Shown one piece after another: positions 41,924-50,283 of a stretch of DNA of 64,000 nt. Source of the stretch: an uncultured Treponema sp. Its GTDB lineage: Bacteria; Spirochaetota; Spirochaetia; Treponematales; Treponemataceae. Numbering within the stretch: position 1 is the first letter of the stretch; each line of letters starts with the position of its first letter. The position numbers and the translations under genes were made by a program. The stretch covers positions 27,479 to 91,478 of the forward strand of contig CAMOIE010000014.1 of the NCBI GenBank assembly GCA_946615905.1, written 5' to 3'. The notes beneath the pieces are model-generated. The model searched no databases, was not told where the DNA came from, and saw only the letters and a list, made by a program, of their open reading frames with translations.

Positions 41924-43129
41924 ATGCTTAAATTCGAGTATTATTCACCGACAAAAATCATCTTTGAGGACGGGGCAGAAAACCGCGCAGGCGAACTGGT
42001 ACACTGGGCGGGCGGCTCCCGCGTTTTTGTCGTCTACGGCGGCGGCTCGGCAAAAAAATCAGGCCTCCTTGACCGGGTAAAAAAATCACTCGATGACGCG
42101 GGAATCGCATCAGAATATTCAGGCGGGGTCGTTCCAAACCCAGTTCTCTCAACCGTCCGCAGAATGATAAAAGAAGCCGCAGCATTCAAGGCCGACTTCA
42201 TCCTGGCAGTCGGAGGAGGCTCTGTCCATGACACGGCAAAGGCTGTGGCCCACGGACTTGCGAATCCAGACACAGACGTATGGAATTTCTGGTGCGGCAC
42301 AAAAGTCGAAAAATCAACCCCGGTCGGCTCTATACTGACAATCTCAGCCGCCGGCAGCGAGACTTCAAATTCATCCGTAATCACAAACGACGAGACAGAC
42401 GCATTGACCGGAACAAAGCGCGGCATGACGACCGACTTCAACCGGCCTAAATTCACACTGATGAATCCCCGCCTCACGATGACATTGCCAAAATGGCAGA
42501 TTGGAGCAGGAGCGGCGGATATTTTCATGCACACGGACGAGCGTTACTTTACAACGCTTCTTGGCAACGGCCTCACTGACGAATTCGCAGAGGGACTTTT
42601 CCGCGACATCGTGAAGTACGGCCCGCGCGGAGTGCAAAATCCTGATGATTACGAGGCGATGAGCGAAATCATGTGGTGCGGCTCTGTCTCCCACATCGGT
42701 CTCACCGGAATCGGAACAAAGGGCGACACAAACCGCGACGGCGACTGGGGCGTCCACCAGCTGGGAATGGCGATTTCCGCAATCTACGACTCGACCCACG
42801 GAGCGACCCTCACGGCAGTCTGGGCGGCATGGGCAAAATACGTTATGGACGCGAACCCCGCCCGCTTCGCCCGACTCGGCCGCAATGTTTTTGGAATCAG
42901 CGAAAAAGACGACCTTGCAGCCGCAAAGAAGACGATTGAGGCTGTAAATGACTTCTTCAAGTCACTTGGAATGCCACTTTCATTGACCGAGCTTTTAGGC
43001 AAAAAGCTTTCTCAAAAAGAGCTTGAGGACTTGGCCCAGGAATGCTCGTTCGCGCAAAAACGCACAATCGGCACATTCAAAAGCCTCGCCTACGATGACA
43101 TCCTAAAGATTTACACAATGGCGAATTAG
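41924..43129 (+). CDS. iron-containing alcohol dehydrogenase (BdhA/YqhD-like)
   Basis: NAD(P)H-dependent reduction of aldehydes. The 401-residue protein has the family signatures NFEYYSPTKIIF-like start, GGGSAKKSG, FILAVGGGSVHDTAK (nucleotide loop), TISAAGSETSNSSVI, and the metal ligands in GAADIFMHTDERYF and GDWGVHQLGMAISAIYDSTHGATL. Length matches the butanol dehydrogenase/YqhD branch. The ribosome binding site GGGGG precedes the ATG. It may remove aldehydes formed in the adjoining sugar-acid route, or serve fermentation; both are inference. Confidence 0.93.
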   Translation: MLKFEYYSPTKIIFEDGAENRAGELVHWAGGSRVFVVYGGGSAKKSGLLDRVKKSLDDAGIASEYSGGVVPNPVLSTVRRMIKEAAAFKADFILAVGGGSVHDTAKAVAHGLANPDTDVWNFWCGTKVEKSTPVGSILTISAAGSETSNSSVITNDETDALTGTKRGMTTDFNRPKFTLMNPRLTMTLPKWQIGAGAADIFMHTDERYFTTLLGNGLTDEFAEGLFRDIVKYGPRGVQNPDDYEAMSEIMWCGSVSHIGLTGIGTKGDTNRDGDWGVHQLGMAISAIYDSTHGATLTAVWAAWAKYVMDANPARFARLGRNVFGISEKDDLAAAKKTIEAVNDFFKSLGMPLSLTELLGKKLSQKELEDLAQECSFAQKRTIGTFKSLAYDDILKIYTMAN

Positions 43130-43692
43130 TTTTCTTCCTGCCAGCCTTTCGTGTATTTAAAGAATTTCGGAGCCTTGTAGTCGATGTGCCAGCGGCCGGT
43201 GAAAAAGCCGTTGTCGTTGACCACAGGGCTTACGAAAATCACGTGGAGGGCGGGAGCTTCCGTGTCGTATAAAAATTCATTTGACTCCCAGTCTCCTTCA
43301 GTCAGATTGTCGAATTTCCCCTGATATTTTTTTGGTGTATAGACTGAAATTTTATAAATGCCTTTTTTTATGTTCAGGTGGATCACAGAGCCGCCTGTAA
43401 ATCCCCCATTCCAATAGGGGTGGTTCCAGTGCTTTTGATTCAGCTCGTTGTAGTAAGAAAGAGTCATTCCGTTCACGCAGTCAGAAGCATCGTTTCCATT
43501 CGCGTCAGTTATGCGGACCAGGCATGGAATGTCGTTGATGTTAGCAGAATTCTGCGGCCGGTAAATCTCAAGCATTCCGGGGACAGGAACGGCGGCCGCA
43601 GTGGAAAGCGAAAATGCAAAAATAAAAAATGCAGGCAGAGCTTTCGCAAAGCTCCTGATTTTAGCAGGCAGGACAAAATCTATTTTCTTCAC
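43126..43692 (-). CDS. secreted protein of unknown function
   Basis: Not recognised. The 188-residue product has a signal peptide (about residues 14-34, ending FSLSTAAA) and a mature part rich in Asn, Tyr and Trp with predicted beta strands (YRPQNSANINDIPCLVRITDANGND; VIHLNIKKGIYKISVYTPKKYQG), reminiscent of an immunoglobulin-like or carbohydrate-binding sandwich. Two cysteines could form a disulphide. It starts 3 nt after the diguanylate cyclase stop, so it is co-expressed with it, and its stop overlaps the convergent dehydrogenase gene by 4 bp. Confidence 0.7.
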   Translation of the reverse strand: MKKIDFVLPAKIRSFAKALPAFFIFAFSLSTAAAVPVPGMLEIYRPQNSANINDIPCLVRITDANGNDASDCVNGMTLSYYNELNQKHWNHPYWNGGFTGGSVIHLNIKKGIYKISVYTPKKYQGKFDNLTEGDWESNEFLYDTEAPALHVIFVSPVVNDNGFFTGRWHIDYKAPKFFKYTKGWQEEN

Positions 43693-43695
43693 CCT

Positions 43696-45375
43696 TTAAT
43701 TTTCGGAGGTCCGCCCGGCTTTCTTTTGCCTTTTGTTCTCGTACATGTTGGCATCGGCAATATTTTCCGCAGTCACAAAGTCCGCTGAGGAATCCGGGGT
43801 AAAAATCGTATGCCCGTAGGCCGCCGTGAATTTAATCTGACCGTCAGGCTGGTCAGCAAGATTCTTCTCAAAACGCTCAAGCAGGTGGATGACTTCCTTT
43901 TCGCTTGAATCCGGCTTGAAGTAAATGAATTCATCTCCACCCAAGCGGAAAATTCCTTCCTTGGAGCCGACGGCATTTTCCAGACATGAGCAAAAATCAG
44001 CGATTACCTTGTCACCGAACAAGTGACCATATTTGTCGTTAATCGTCTTAAGATTGTTCATGTCAAACATGACCAGACAGCAGTTTTTCATGGGAGTCTT
44101 TTTCGGGTCGAATTCCTCGGTCATGCGGTACCAGGCAGTCCGGGAGGAAACCCCTGTCGCAAAATCGATAAAAGCCAACCGCCTGTAAATCTCGGTCTTT
44201 TTCATATTCTCCACGCGGTAAATCGCCTTTTGGTAAACAATCACCGTCGTCGTGACAAAGCTGAAAATTATCGCCGTATTCAAAAACCAGTCAGTAATCG
44301 AAGTCCGCCCTCGGAAAATAAAGAGCAGGAGGATTGAGACAGACATGCAGGATGATGCCGCGATAAAAAGCGCTCTCAGGAGGCTTGAAGAAAAATTATT
44401 GTCTTTGTTTATAAAAACGCAGAGGTAGACGCAGGCAAAAACATAGAGCAGCTGGGTAAGGAACATAGTCTGCGTAAACTGGGCGATTCCAGTCAGCTGA
44501 AGGACAATTTGAATCGTGCTGATGACAACAACTGAAATAAAGAGGCTTTTTAGCCAATAATTTGACTTGTCCCTTGAAATATCGCGGTCGAGCAAAAAGA
44601 GATTCAAGATGACAAAGAGCTGCAGCGGGTACTCACAGAACCAGTGCAAAGGCTGAAAGCCCGTAAAAACCTGCAAAGCCCTAGATTCCTCAAACTGCCA
44701 GATTCCAATCGCGATAATTATTCGCGTAAGGTGTGAGAGGGTTTTGTCATTGTCGATTTTTATATAGAATTTCGAGACTAAAAAAAGTCCCGCGCCAAAA
44801 GCCAGCAAAATCAGGCTCATGAAAAGTCTGCCGGGCCGGTCGAAAAATACGCTGACTGCGATTTGCTCCCTGGAGCCTAGTCTGATCGGGTAAAATTCCC
44901 CTGCGGAAGAAGGCAAAACCGCAGTCGTCTCAACGCAAAGCAGACCGTCCTTGCACAATGGAATAGGAACCGCATGGTGAAGGGACCTGTAAGAGGAAAT
45001 CCTACTCTTTTCACCCGGCGACTTGAAAATATAAATCGGATTGCCGTCAAGAAAAACCCTCAAATCCTGATGATGGGTATAAAGGTCGATGCAAAGCTCT
45101 CCGTTGCTTACATTCGAGATAGTGTTATAAATCTTCGCGCTCTTTCCGTCAAAAGTAGGAACCTTCGCCGGAAACTTCAGTATCGGACTCATTTCACCGG
45201 AAAGGTCGGTAAAGTACCAGCCTGAGGAAAAATCCCTGGCCTTGTCGATTCCAAGTGAGATCTTCTTGGAATTCCGACCAGAAATACAGACACAGACAAG
45301 AAGCACAGCAAAAAAAATGCAAAAAGCGAGAAAAACTTTTTCTACGATTTTATCAAACTTCAGCAATGGCCGCAT
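43696..45375 (-). CDS. membrane diguanylate cyclase with 7TM sensor region
   Basis: Makes cyclic di-GMP in response to an external signal. The 559-residue protein has an N-terminal signal anchor (about 13-32), an extracytoplasmic beta-domain (about 40-185), seven or so membrane helices (about 195-375), and a GGDEF domain with an intact active site RLGGDEF (about 479-483) and FDMNNLKTINDKYGHLFGD. The layout is that of 7TMR-DISM-type receptors, common in spirochaetes. The secreted-protein gene lies 3 nt downstream and may modulate the sensor (inference). Confidence 0.9.
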   Translation of the reverse strand: MRPLLKFDKIVEKVFLAFCIFFAVLLVCVCISGRNSKKISLGIDKARDFSSGWYFTDLSGEMSPILKFPAKVPTFDGKSAKIYNTISNVSNGELCIDLYTHHQDLRVFLDGNPIYIFKSPGEKSRISSYRSLHHAVPIPLCKDGLLCVETTAVLPSSAGEFYPIRLGSREQIAVSVFFDRPGRLFMSLILLAFGAGLFLVSKFYIKIDNDKTLSHLTRIIIAIGIWQFEESRALQVFTGFQPLHWFCEYPLQLFVILNLFLLDRDISRDKSNYWLKSLFISVVVISTIQIVLQLTGIAQFTQTMFLTQLLYVFACVYLCVFINKDNNFSSSLLRALFIAASSCMSVSILLLFIFRGRTSITDWFLNTAIIFSFVTTTVIVYQKAIYRVENMKKTEIYRRLAFIDFATGVSSRTAWYRMTEEFDPKKTPMKNCCLVMFDMNNLKTINDKYGHLFGDKVIADFCSCLENAVGSKEGIFRLGGDEFIYFKPDSSEKEVIHLLERFEKNLADQPDGQIKFTAAYGHTIFTPDSSADFVTAENIADANMYENKRQKKAGRTSEN

Positions 45376-45446
45376 GAGCCAAGTATAACAAAAAAAACTT
45401 CATAAAACAACAAAGCTATTTTAAGTTTTATACTGATTTCAACAAA

Positions 45447-46007
45447 TTACTTTTCACCCGGATAAAAAACAGAAGCCAAGGTCGCAAAAATTTCGCTTTC
45501 ACGGTGATTTCTCTTAAAATTTTTTACCGGAGTAAAAATTATTTTAAAATTGCCGTCGGCGGAAGACTCGAAAGAAGGACAAAAATCCTTGGCTTTCTGC
45601 TCAAAATACAGCCAGACTTGCAGATAAATAAAATTTTCCCCGACCGTATACTGGTCTTGAGAGGACAAGCTGGTTATAATCTGCGGCTTCAAGAAAGTTT
45701 CCCCTGTAGAAGACTTTTCATTGGCTTCCGTGACCGCCTTGAATAAATTGTAGGCGGCCAAAAGCTGGTCCTCATCATGGGAAATAATTCCGGCCTCCAC
45801 AGAATCCTCGCCAAGAGTTTTATATGGAAAGCGGTATTTTTTGTATGTCTCCGCAACCGATTTTTTAAAGGCGAAGTCGGCCTGGGCAAGTTTTTTTTGT
45901 GCGACAGAATCAGGACTCGTCCTTCTCTCAAGGTCGGCACCAGGATAAGCTTGAAAAAAACGCTCCATCTTGTTGGAAAAATTGGAAACAGCGTCAGAAA
46001 GTTTCAT
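45447..46007 (-). CDS. hypothetical protein
   Basis: Not recognised. A 186-residue soluble protein without signal peptide or membrane helix, mainly helical in its first two thirds (FSNKMERFFQAYP, QKKLAQADFAFKKSVAETYKKY, LLAAYNLFKAVTEA), followed by strands (NFKIIFTPVKNF). There is no ribosome binding site; TGATAAAAT ends 7 nt before the ATG, the same box as in front of the guanine deaminase gene, which supports a real, leaderless gene. Confidence 0.65.
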   Translation of the reverse strand: MKLSDAVSNFSNKMERFFQAYPGADLERRTSPDSVAQKKLAQADFAFKKSVAETYKKYRFPYKTLGEDSVEAGIISHDEDQLLAAYNLFKAVTEANEKSSTGETFLKPQIITSLSSQDQYTVGENFIYLQVWLYFEQKAKDFCPSFESSADGNFKIIFTPVKNFKRNHRESEIFATLASVFYPGEK

Positions 46008-46014
46008 GGTTTCT

Positions 46015-46023
46015 ATTTTATCA
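46015..46023 (-). promoter_or_regulatory. extended -10 for leaderless mRNA of the 46007 gene
   Basis: On the minus strand TGATAAAAT (hexamer 46015-46020) ends 7 nt before the ATG at 46007. Confidence 0.5.
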
Positions 46024-46146
46024 CAAAAATGATTGGTCCGCCATTCATAAAATAATATTGAGATTTTGAAGATTTTTGAGATTCTAGTAGATTAAAAAGA
46101 AAAAATTTGCTAAACTGACTCCAAATTTCTTAGGAGTTTTTTTTGC

Positions 46147-46734
46147 ATGAAGAAGGATAAAGCTGTTGTTTATTCGGCACTCGAAGTTGCAAACATCTGC
46201 AGCGTTGTAAATCAGACAGCAATCAACTGGATTCGTGGAGGTCATCTTAAGGCATTTAAAACCCCGGGCGGGCAGTTCCGTGTTTACCCGGAAGACCTTG
46301 TTACCTTTATGCAGGGAAGAAAAATGCACGTTCCCAAGGAATTGATGGAACTGAGCAGAAAAAAGAATTCAGCCAAGACAATTTTGGTTGTAGACGATGA
46401 CAAGGGCTTGAATTCCGTAATCATGAATTTTTTGAGCAGAAGACTTCCTGACTACACAATCTATCAGGCTTTTGATGGTTTTGACGCAGGTGCCAAAATG
46501 ACCGAATATCATCCTGCATGCATGATTCTTGACTTGGATTTGCCCGGCATCAACGGTTTTGACCTTTGCAAGAGAATCAACGAGGACGAGAAATTTGAGC
46601 ATCCCTCAATAATCATCGTCACAGCCCTCGAAGACGCAGATATTGAAAAGCGCGTCAATGACATGGGCGTAAAGAAACTTTTCAAAAAGCCGCTGAATCT
46701 TCCAGAACTGACAAAAACGGTTCTTGAATTATAG
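46147..46734 (+). CDS. response regulator with N-terminal excisionase/MerR-type HTH and C-terminal receiver
   Basis: A 195-residue regulator with reversed order: a helix-turn-helix of the MerR/excisionase kind (about residues 8-58, including INWIRGGHLKAFKTPGGQFRVYPEDL) followed by a receiver domain (77-195). The acidic pocket (DDD at 83-85), phospho-acceptor D129 (MILDLDLPG) and the switch Lys in KKLFKKPLN are present. No histidine kinase gene is nearby, so the partner is unknown. A ribosome binding site AGGAG stands upstream. Confidence 0.85.
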   Translation: MKKDKAVVYSALEVANICSVVNQTAINWIRGGHLKAFKTPGGQFRVYPEDLVTFMQGRKMHVPKELMELSRKKNSAKTILVVDDDKGLNSVIMNFLSRRLPDYTIYQAFDGFDAGAKMTEYHPACMILDLDLPGINGFDLCKRINEDEKFEHPSIIIVTALEDADIEKRVNDMGVKKLFKKPLNLPELTKTVLEL

Positions 46735-46751
46735 AATCACCGGCTTGAATT

Positions 46752-47735
46752 CTAGCGGAGGCTCCCCTCATAGATAAAAGCCGGATATTTCACTTGACCG
46801 CTTCTTGTCTTTCCGGCAAAAGAGCCGGTCAGCATATCTACAAGAGTCTTGGCCTTTTCGTAGCGGTAATACTCAGTAGAGACATTTTCCTTTTCAGGAA
46901 TCTTCTCCAAAATCAAAGCCTTAGCTTCATCAAAAGAACAAATTCCGTCAATCAGACCGTTTGCCTCCGCCTGCTTTGCCGTGTAAATGCGGCCGTCAGC
47001 AAGTTTTTTGACCTTCTCAATGTCCATCTTGCGACTTGAGGCGACAATTTCCGTGAACTGCCCGTAACACTCATCAGCAACTGACTGCATTATAGCCCGC
47101 TGCTCGTCAGTCAAAGGCTCGTTGTAGTTAAGCATGTTCTTGTTGGCTCCGGCATGAATCGTCTCGGACTTTACTCCGAGCTTTTCCATGAGCCCCGTCA
47201 TATCAAAAGATTGTCCGGCAATCACTCCGATGGAGCCGGTCAGAGTGTTGCGATTTGCGTAAATTCTGTCTGCGGCAGAGGCGATGTAATATCCGCCGGA
47301 AGCGGCCAGAGGCCCCATATATGCGTAAATTGGTCTACCGGTAGTCCGCTTGTAATCCTGCAAGGCAAGATAAACCTCATCAGACTCGTAAACACCACCG
47401 CCAGGGCTGTTAATGCAAAGAAGAATTCCGCAATTTTTTTCATCATCGGTAAAATCTTCTATATTGCTCAAAATCCAATTCTGATTATAAGTCTCGCCAG
47501 AATCAGTAATCACGCCCTCAACATAAAGAAGGGCAAGATAGCGGCCGTACTTTTTCAACTTGAAGAAATCAGATTTTTTTTCACCGGTCCGGGTGATTTC
47601 TTCCCCATCCCTTATGACTTTTATGCCGGCAGAAAAATTCGCAATACGTCCGCCAAAAACAATAAATGGCACTAGGCAAACAGCGATAATCACCAAAAAG
47701 ACTGCGATTCCAACAACAAATCTTCGTTTAGCCAT
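46752..47735 (-). CDS. sppA: signal peptide peptidase SppA (S49)
   Basis: Inner-membrane serine protease that breaks down cleaved signal peptides. The 327-residue protein is the short bacterial form with one N-terminal membrane helix (about 6-28). Catalytic Ser146 (GPLAASGGYY) and a Lys in MEKLGVKSETIHAG (about 185-189) form the Ser/Lys dyad, and CINSPGGGVYESDE is the conserved oxyanion segment. The ribosome binding site GGAG lies within the end of the upstream DUF975-like gene, 3 nt between stop and start. Confidence 0.93.
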   Translation of the reverse strand: MAKRRFVVGIAVFLVIIAVCLVPFIVFGGRIANFSAGIKVIRDGEEITRTGEKKSDFFKLKKYGRYLALLYVEGVITDSGETYNQNWILSNIEDFTDDEKNCGILLCINSPGGGVYESDEVYLALQDYKRTTGRPIYAYMGPLAASGGYYIASAADRIYANRNTLTGSIGVIAGQSFDMTGLMEKLGVKSETIHAGANKNMLNYNEPLTDEQRAIMQSVADECYGQFTEIVASSRKMDIEKVKKLADGRIYTAKQAEANGLIDGICSFDEAKALILEKIPEKENVSTEYYRYEKAKTLVDMLTGSFAGKTRSGQVKYPAFIYEGSLR

Positions 47736-47738
47736 ATT

Positions 47739-48524
47739 TTACTCCATATTTTCCTGAGCCGATGTTGCATTTAAATCCGCAAGAGTTATTCGGCCGTCAG
47801 ACAAGGCTTGTTTTTTCATCGCAAGGTAGGCATTCGTAAATGAAAGTTCGATATAAGGAGTAAGCCAAAATAAAAGGATTCCAAAAGTCAGTATGGCCAA
47901 AAACCACCAGCCGATAAATGAAAGCCACATGACAAAGAGATTCCATTTATGCCCCTTCGTGATTTTTATGCTCAAAGTCAAAGCATTCCTTACAGAAACA
48001 CCGGGATTCTCAGCGAGGATTCTGTAGGCTTGTGAATAGGAAAGCAACTTCGGAATGAAAAGACAATAGACAATAATTGCCGCAGGCAGCAGAAGTCCGC
48101 AGACGAAAATCATGTTAGAGACCCCGGCCAAAAGATATATGGTGATTGCAAGCGCAAATGGAAGGACTGCGAATACAAGGAGCCAAATATACATCCAGAG
48201 GTAAATCCAGTAAAACTCCAAAAAGCCTTTTGCCCAGCCAGAATCAAGGCCAGCGATAAAGTCTGAAAGGTGGGCTTTTTCCTCTGTTTTTGCAAGTTTC
48301 AGGTAGACGCGACTTTGGGCGACATTGACCGAACCAAAAAATCCATAGACAAGGATTCCAAGAATTACAGTAGAAACAATGTGGTGATTAACAAGGGCAA
48401 GATCCATTCCTGAGCATGCAATTCCGAACAAGATATAAAGCATCATCGACATCAGGACTGGCCAGGTCTTTCGGCCAATCAGTCCCTTTTTCGCATTGAT
48501 TTTATAAGAAACTCTGTCAAACAC
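47739..48524 (-). CDS. DUF975-like integral membrane protein
   Basis: A 261-residue protein with about six membrane helices and the closing pattern WNLFVMWLSFIGWWFLAILTFGILLFWLTPYIELSFTNAYLAMKK that characterises the DUF975-like membrane family; its function is not known. It starts with GTG at 48524, supported by AGGAG 6 nt upstream. It lies between the CYTH gene (19 bp upstream) and sppA (3 bp downstream) in one operon. Confidence 0.8.
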   Translation of the reverse strand: MFDRVSYKINAKKGLIGRKTWPVLMSMMLYILFGIACSGMDLALVNHHIVSTVILGILVYGFFGSVNVAQSRVYLKLAKTEEKAHLSDFIAGLDSGWAKGFLEFYWIYLWMYIWLLVFAVLPFALAITIYLLAGVSNMIFVCGLLLPAAIIVYCLFIPKLLSYSQAYRILAENPGVSVRNALTLSIKITKGHKWNLFVMWLSFIGWWFLAILTFGILLFWLTPYIELSFTNAYLAMKKQALSDGRITLADLNATSAQENME

Positions 48525-48543
48525 AAAAATCTCCTTAGTTTTT

Positions 48544-49146
48544 TTATATTTTTACTTCCGCCAACATTTCGCTGTAGTAGCGGCTCTCAATCGTATCCTC
48601 GCCAAGTCCAGCTTTCGCAAGCATAGACTTTATGCGGGAGCGGATATTCTCTACGTCCGGGTCATCGTTCACAGGCGACATGACCTCAATCTCCAGAAAG
48701 TCACCGAGCGGGGGAACCGTGCAAAGCTCCAGAAGGGCATCTTGATACTTCCAACAGAGGACAGTCTTGTGCTTTTCCAAATATGGAGAAAATCCCAAGT
48801 CAGCAAAAAGTGATTCCAGAGCCTTTGAGTCAGAAATCGAACATTCTTTTTCATCATTGACTTCGATAGAAGAGCCGTCGTTGCCTTCCCTGACTTCCTT
48901 GCGCTTGTATGTCAGCAGGACCTGAGGATTTTGTCTGGGAGTTTTTTTTGCAATTTCGGCAGGAATTTCTCCACTCGCAAAAGGCTCTTCCCGACGGATT
49001 CTGACGGAAATCTTCCTGCCATCCTTTTCTGTCTTCCAGTAAAGGTCGTCCTTTTGAACGGCTTTTGAGAATGTGGCGAAAGAATTCAAGGCCGTGATTA
49101 GAGACTTGCGGTCAGCCACACGGGCTTTCAGTTCGATTTCATACAT
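48544..49146 (-). CDS. CYTH-domain protein (class IV cyclase/ThTPase-like)
   Basis: Triphosphate-tunnel fold protein of 200 residues, acting on organic triphosphates or making cAMP in relatives. The defining ExExK is EIELK at residues 3-7, and charged tunnel strands follow (ISVRIRREE, LLTYKRKEV, LCWKYQDALLELCTVPPLGDFLEIEV). Which reaction it performs cannot be told. It appears leaderless: TAGAAT ends 6 nt before the ATG. It is divergent from the aldose epimerase gene, whose ATG is only 68 bp away. Confidence 0.88.
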   Translation of the reverse strand: MYEIELKARVADRKSLITALNSFATFSKAVQKDDLYWKTEKDGRKISVRIRREEPFASGEIPAEIAKKTPRQNPQVLLTYKRKEVREGNDGSSIEVNDEKECSISDSKALESLFADLGFSPYLEKHKTVLCWKYQDALLELCTVPPLGDFLEIEVMSPVNDDPDVENIRSRIKSMLAKAGLGEDTIESRYYSEMLAEVKI

Positions 49147-49152
49147 ACAGCA

Positions 49153-49158
49153 ATTCTA
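49153..49158 (-). promoter_or_regulatory. -10 element for leaderless CYTH-operon mRNA
   Basis: On the minus strand TAGAAT ends 6 nt before the ATG at 49146. A second TAGAAT lies at 49176-49181. No ribosome binding site. Confidence 0.5.
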
Positions 49159-49199
49159 CAGCGGAACACGAGAAAATTCTATACTATTGATAATGAACT

Positions 49200-49208
49200 T
49201 GTTATAAT
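49200..49208 (+). promoter_or_regulatory. extended consensus -10 for leaderless aldose epimerase mRNA
   Basis: TGTTATAAT (TGn plus TATAAT at 49203-49208) ends 6 nt before the ATG at 49215. No ribosome binding site is present. Confidence 0.65.
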
Positions 49209-49214
49209 GCTGGC

Positions 49215-50141
49215 ATGACAATCACTTTAAAGAATAGCAACTATGAAGTTGTTTTGAACAGCCACGGAGCGGAAATCAACTCATTCCGCTCCGTTAAAGA
49301 CGGCACAAAATATGTGTTTGAAGGCCCGGAGTCAGTCTGGAAATTCCACGCTCCGGTTCTCTTTCCTCATGTAGGACGCATCAAGGACGGATTCTACACT
49401 TGGCAGGGAAAAGAATACCATCTGGTGAACAACGGAATGTCCCGCGACCTTGAGCACAAAATTATCGAGCAGACAGAGACAAAGGCTGTCTTTGAGCTGA
49501 CAGAATCAGCTGAGACTGCTGACAAATTCCCGTGGAAATTCTCCCTCAAAACCAGCTACGAGCTTCGTGACGATGGACTTACTTTCACCACGACCGTAAC
49601 AAACACAGACTCAAGCACAATGCTCTTCTCAATCGGAAGCCACACAGCCTTCTGTTGCCCCCGCAACACTGACCCGGCAGGAACTACAAACGCCGACTAC
49701 CAGTACGAATTCGAGAAAAAAGAGCCGCTTACGACCGTCTGCCTGAACGCCGATGCAAGGCTTGATGTTGACGAGGACGGAACCGCCCCCGTGACAAAGG
49801 CCTACGGAGAAAAAGAGGCTGGAATTATTCCGATTGGCTCTGAGGGATTCGGCAACGGCCACTTCTTCACAAAAATCACGTCTGACTGGGTTGGACTCCG
49901 CAACAAAAAGGACGGCTCTATTGTAAAAGTGAACACAAAGGGCTATCCATACGTGATGGTCTGGCAGGGCGGAAAAGGTGCCGATGGAGCTGACGGCAAC
50001 GGCTTCAACTGCATAGAGCCTTGGTACGGAACCGCTGACGCGGAGAACACAGACCACTCATGGGAAAACAAGTCAGGATTAATTGAGCTGGAGCCGGGAA
50101 AATCATTCACCGCTGACCAGTCAATCACAATCGAAAAATAA
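49215..50141 (+). CDS. aldose 1-epimerase family protein (LacX-like)
   Basis: Mutarotase-fold enzyme, probably interconverting sugar or sugar-phosphate anomers. The 308-residue protein has family elements AEINSFRSVKDGTKYVFEGPESVWKFHAPVLFPHVGRI, a catalytic-site His in GSHTAFCCP and the C-terminal CIEPWYGTAD (Glu). The LacX/YeaD-type opening fits better than classical GalM. It is apparently leaderless and divergent from the CYTH gene. Confidence 0.88.
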   Translation: MTITLKNSNYEVVLNSHGAEINSFRSVKDGTKYVFEGPESVWKFHAPVLFPHVGRIKDGFYTWQGKEYHLVNNGMSRDLEHKIIEQTETKAVFELTESAETADKFPWKFSLKTSYELRDDGLTFTTTVTNTDSSTMLFSIGSHTAFCCPRNTDPAGTTNADYQYEFEKKEPLTTVCLNADARLDVDEDGTAPVTKAYGEKEAGIIPIGSEGFGNGHFFTKITSDWVGLRNKKDGSIVKVNTKGYPYVMVWQGGKGADGADGNGFNCIEPWYGTADAENTDHSWENKSGLIELEPGKSFTADQSITIEK

Positions 50142-50159
50142 CTTTTTAGCAAAAGTGGC

Positions 50160-50270
50160 TGATTAGTCGGTCATTGAGCCTGTCGAAATGACAGTTACCG
50201 CTGGTTTCGACAAGCTCAACCACCGCCGACAACAAGCTCAACCACCGCCGACGACAAGCTCTACCACCGT
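50160..50270. repeat. GAGCCTGTCGAAATGAC / TTTCGACAAGCTCAACCACC repeats, partly tandem
   Basis: GGTCATTGAGCCTGTCGAAATGAC (split 50169-50192) and GGTTTCGACAAGCTCAACCACCG (50203-50225) are the words found inside the element at 38687-38806. Here the second word is then repeated twice more with drift (ACAAGCTCAACCACCGCCGAC, ACAAGCTCTACCACCG; each about 21 bp). Non-coding. Confidence 0.65.
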
Positions 50271-50283
50271 TTTTAGAACTTTT

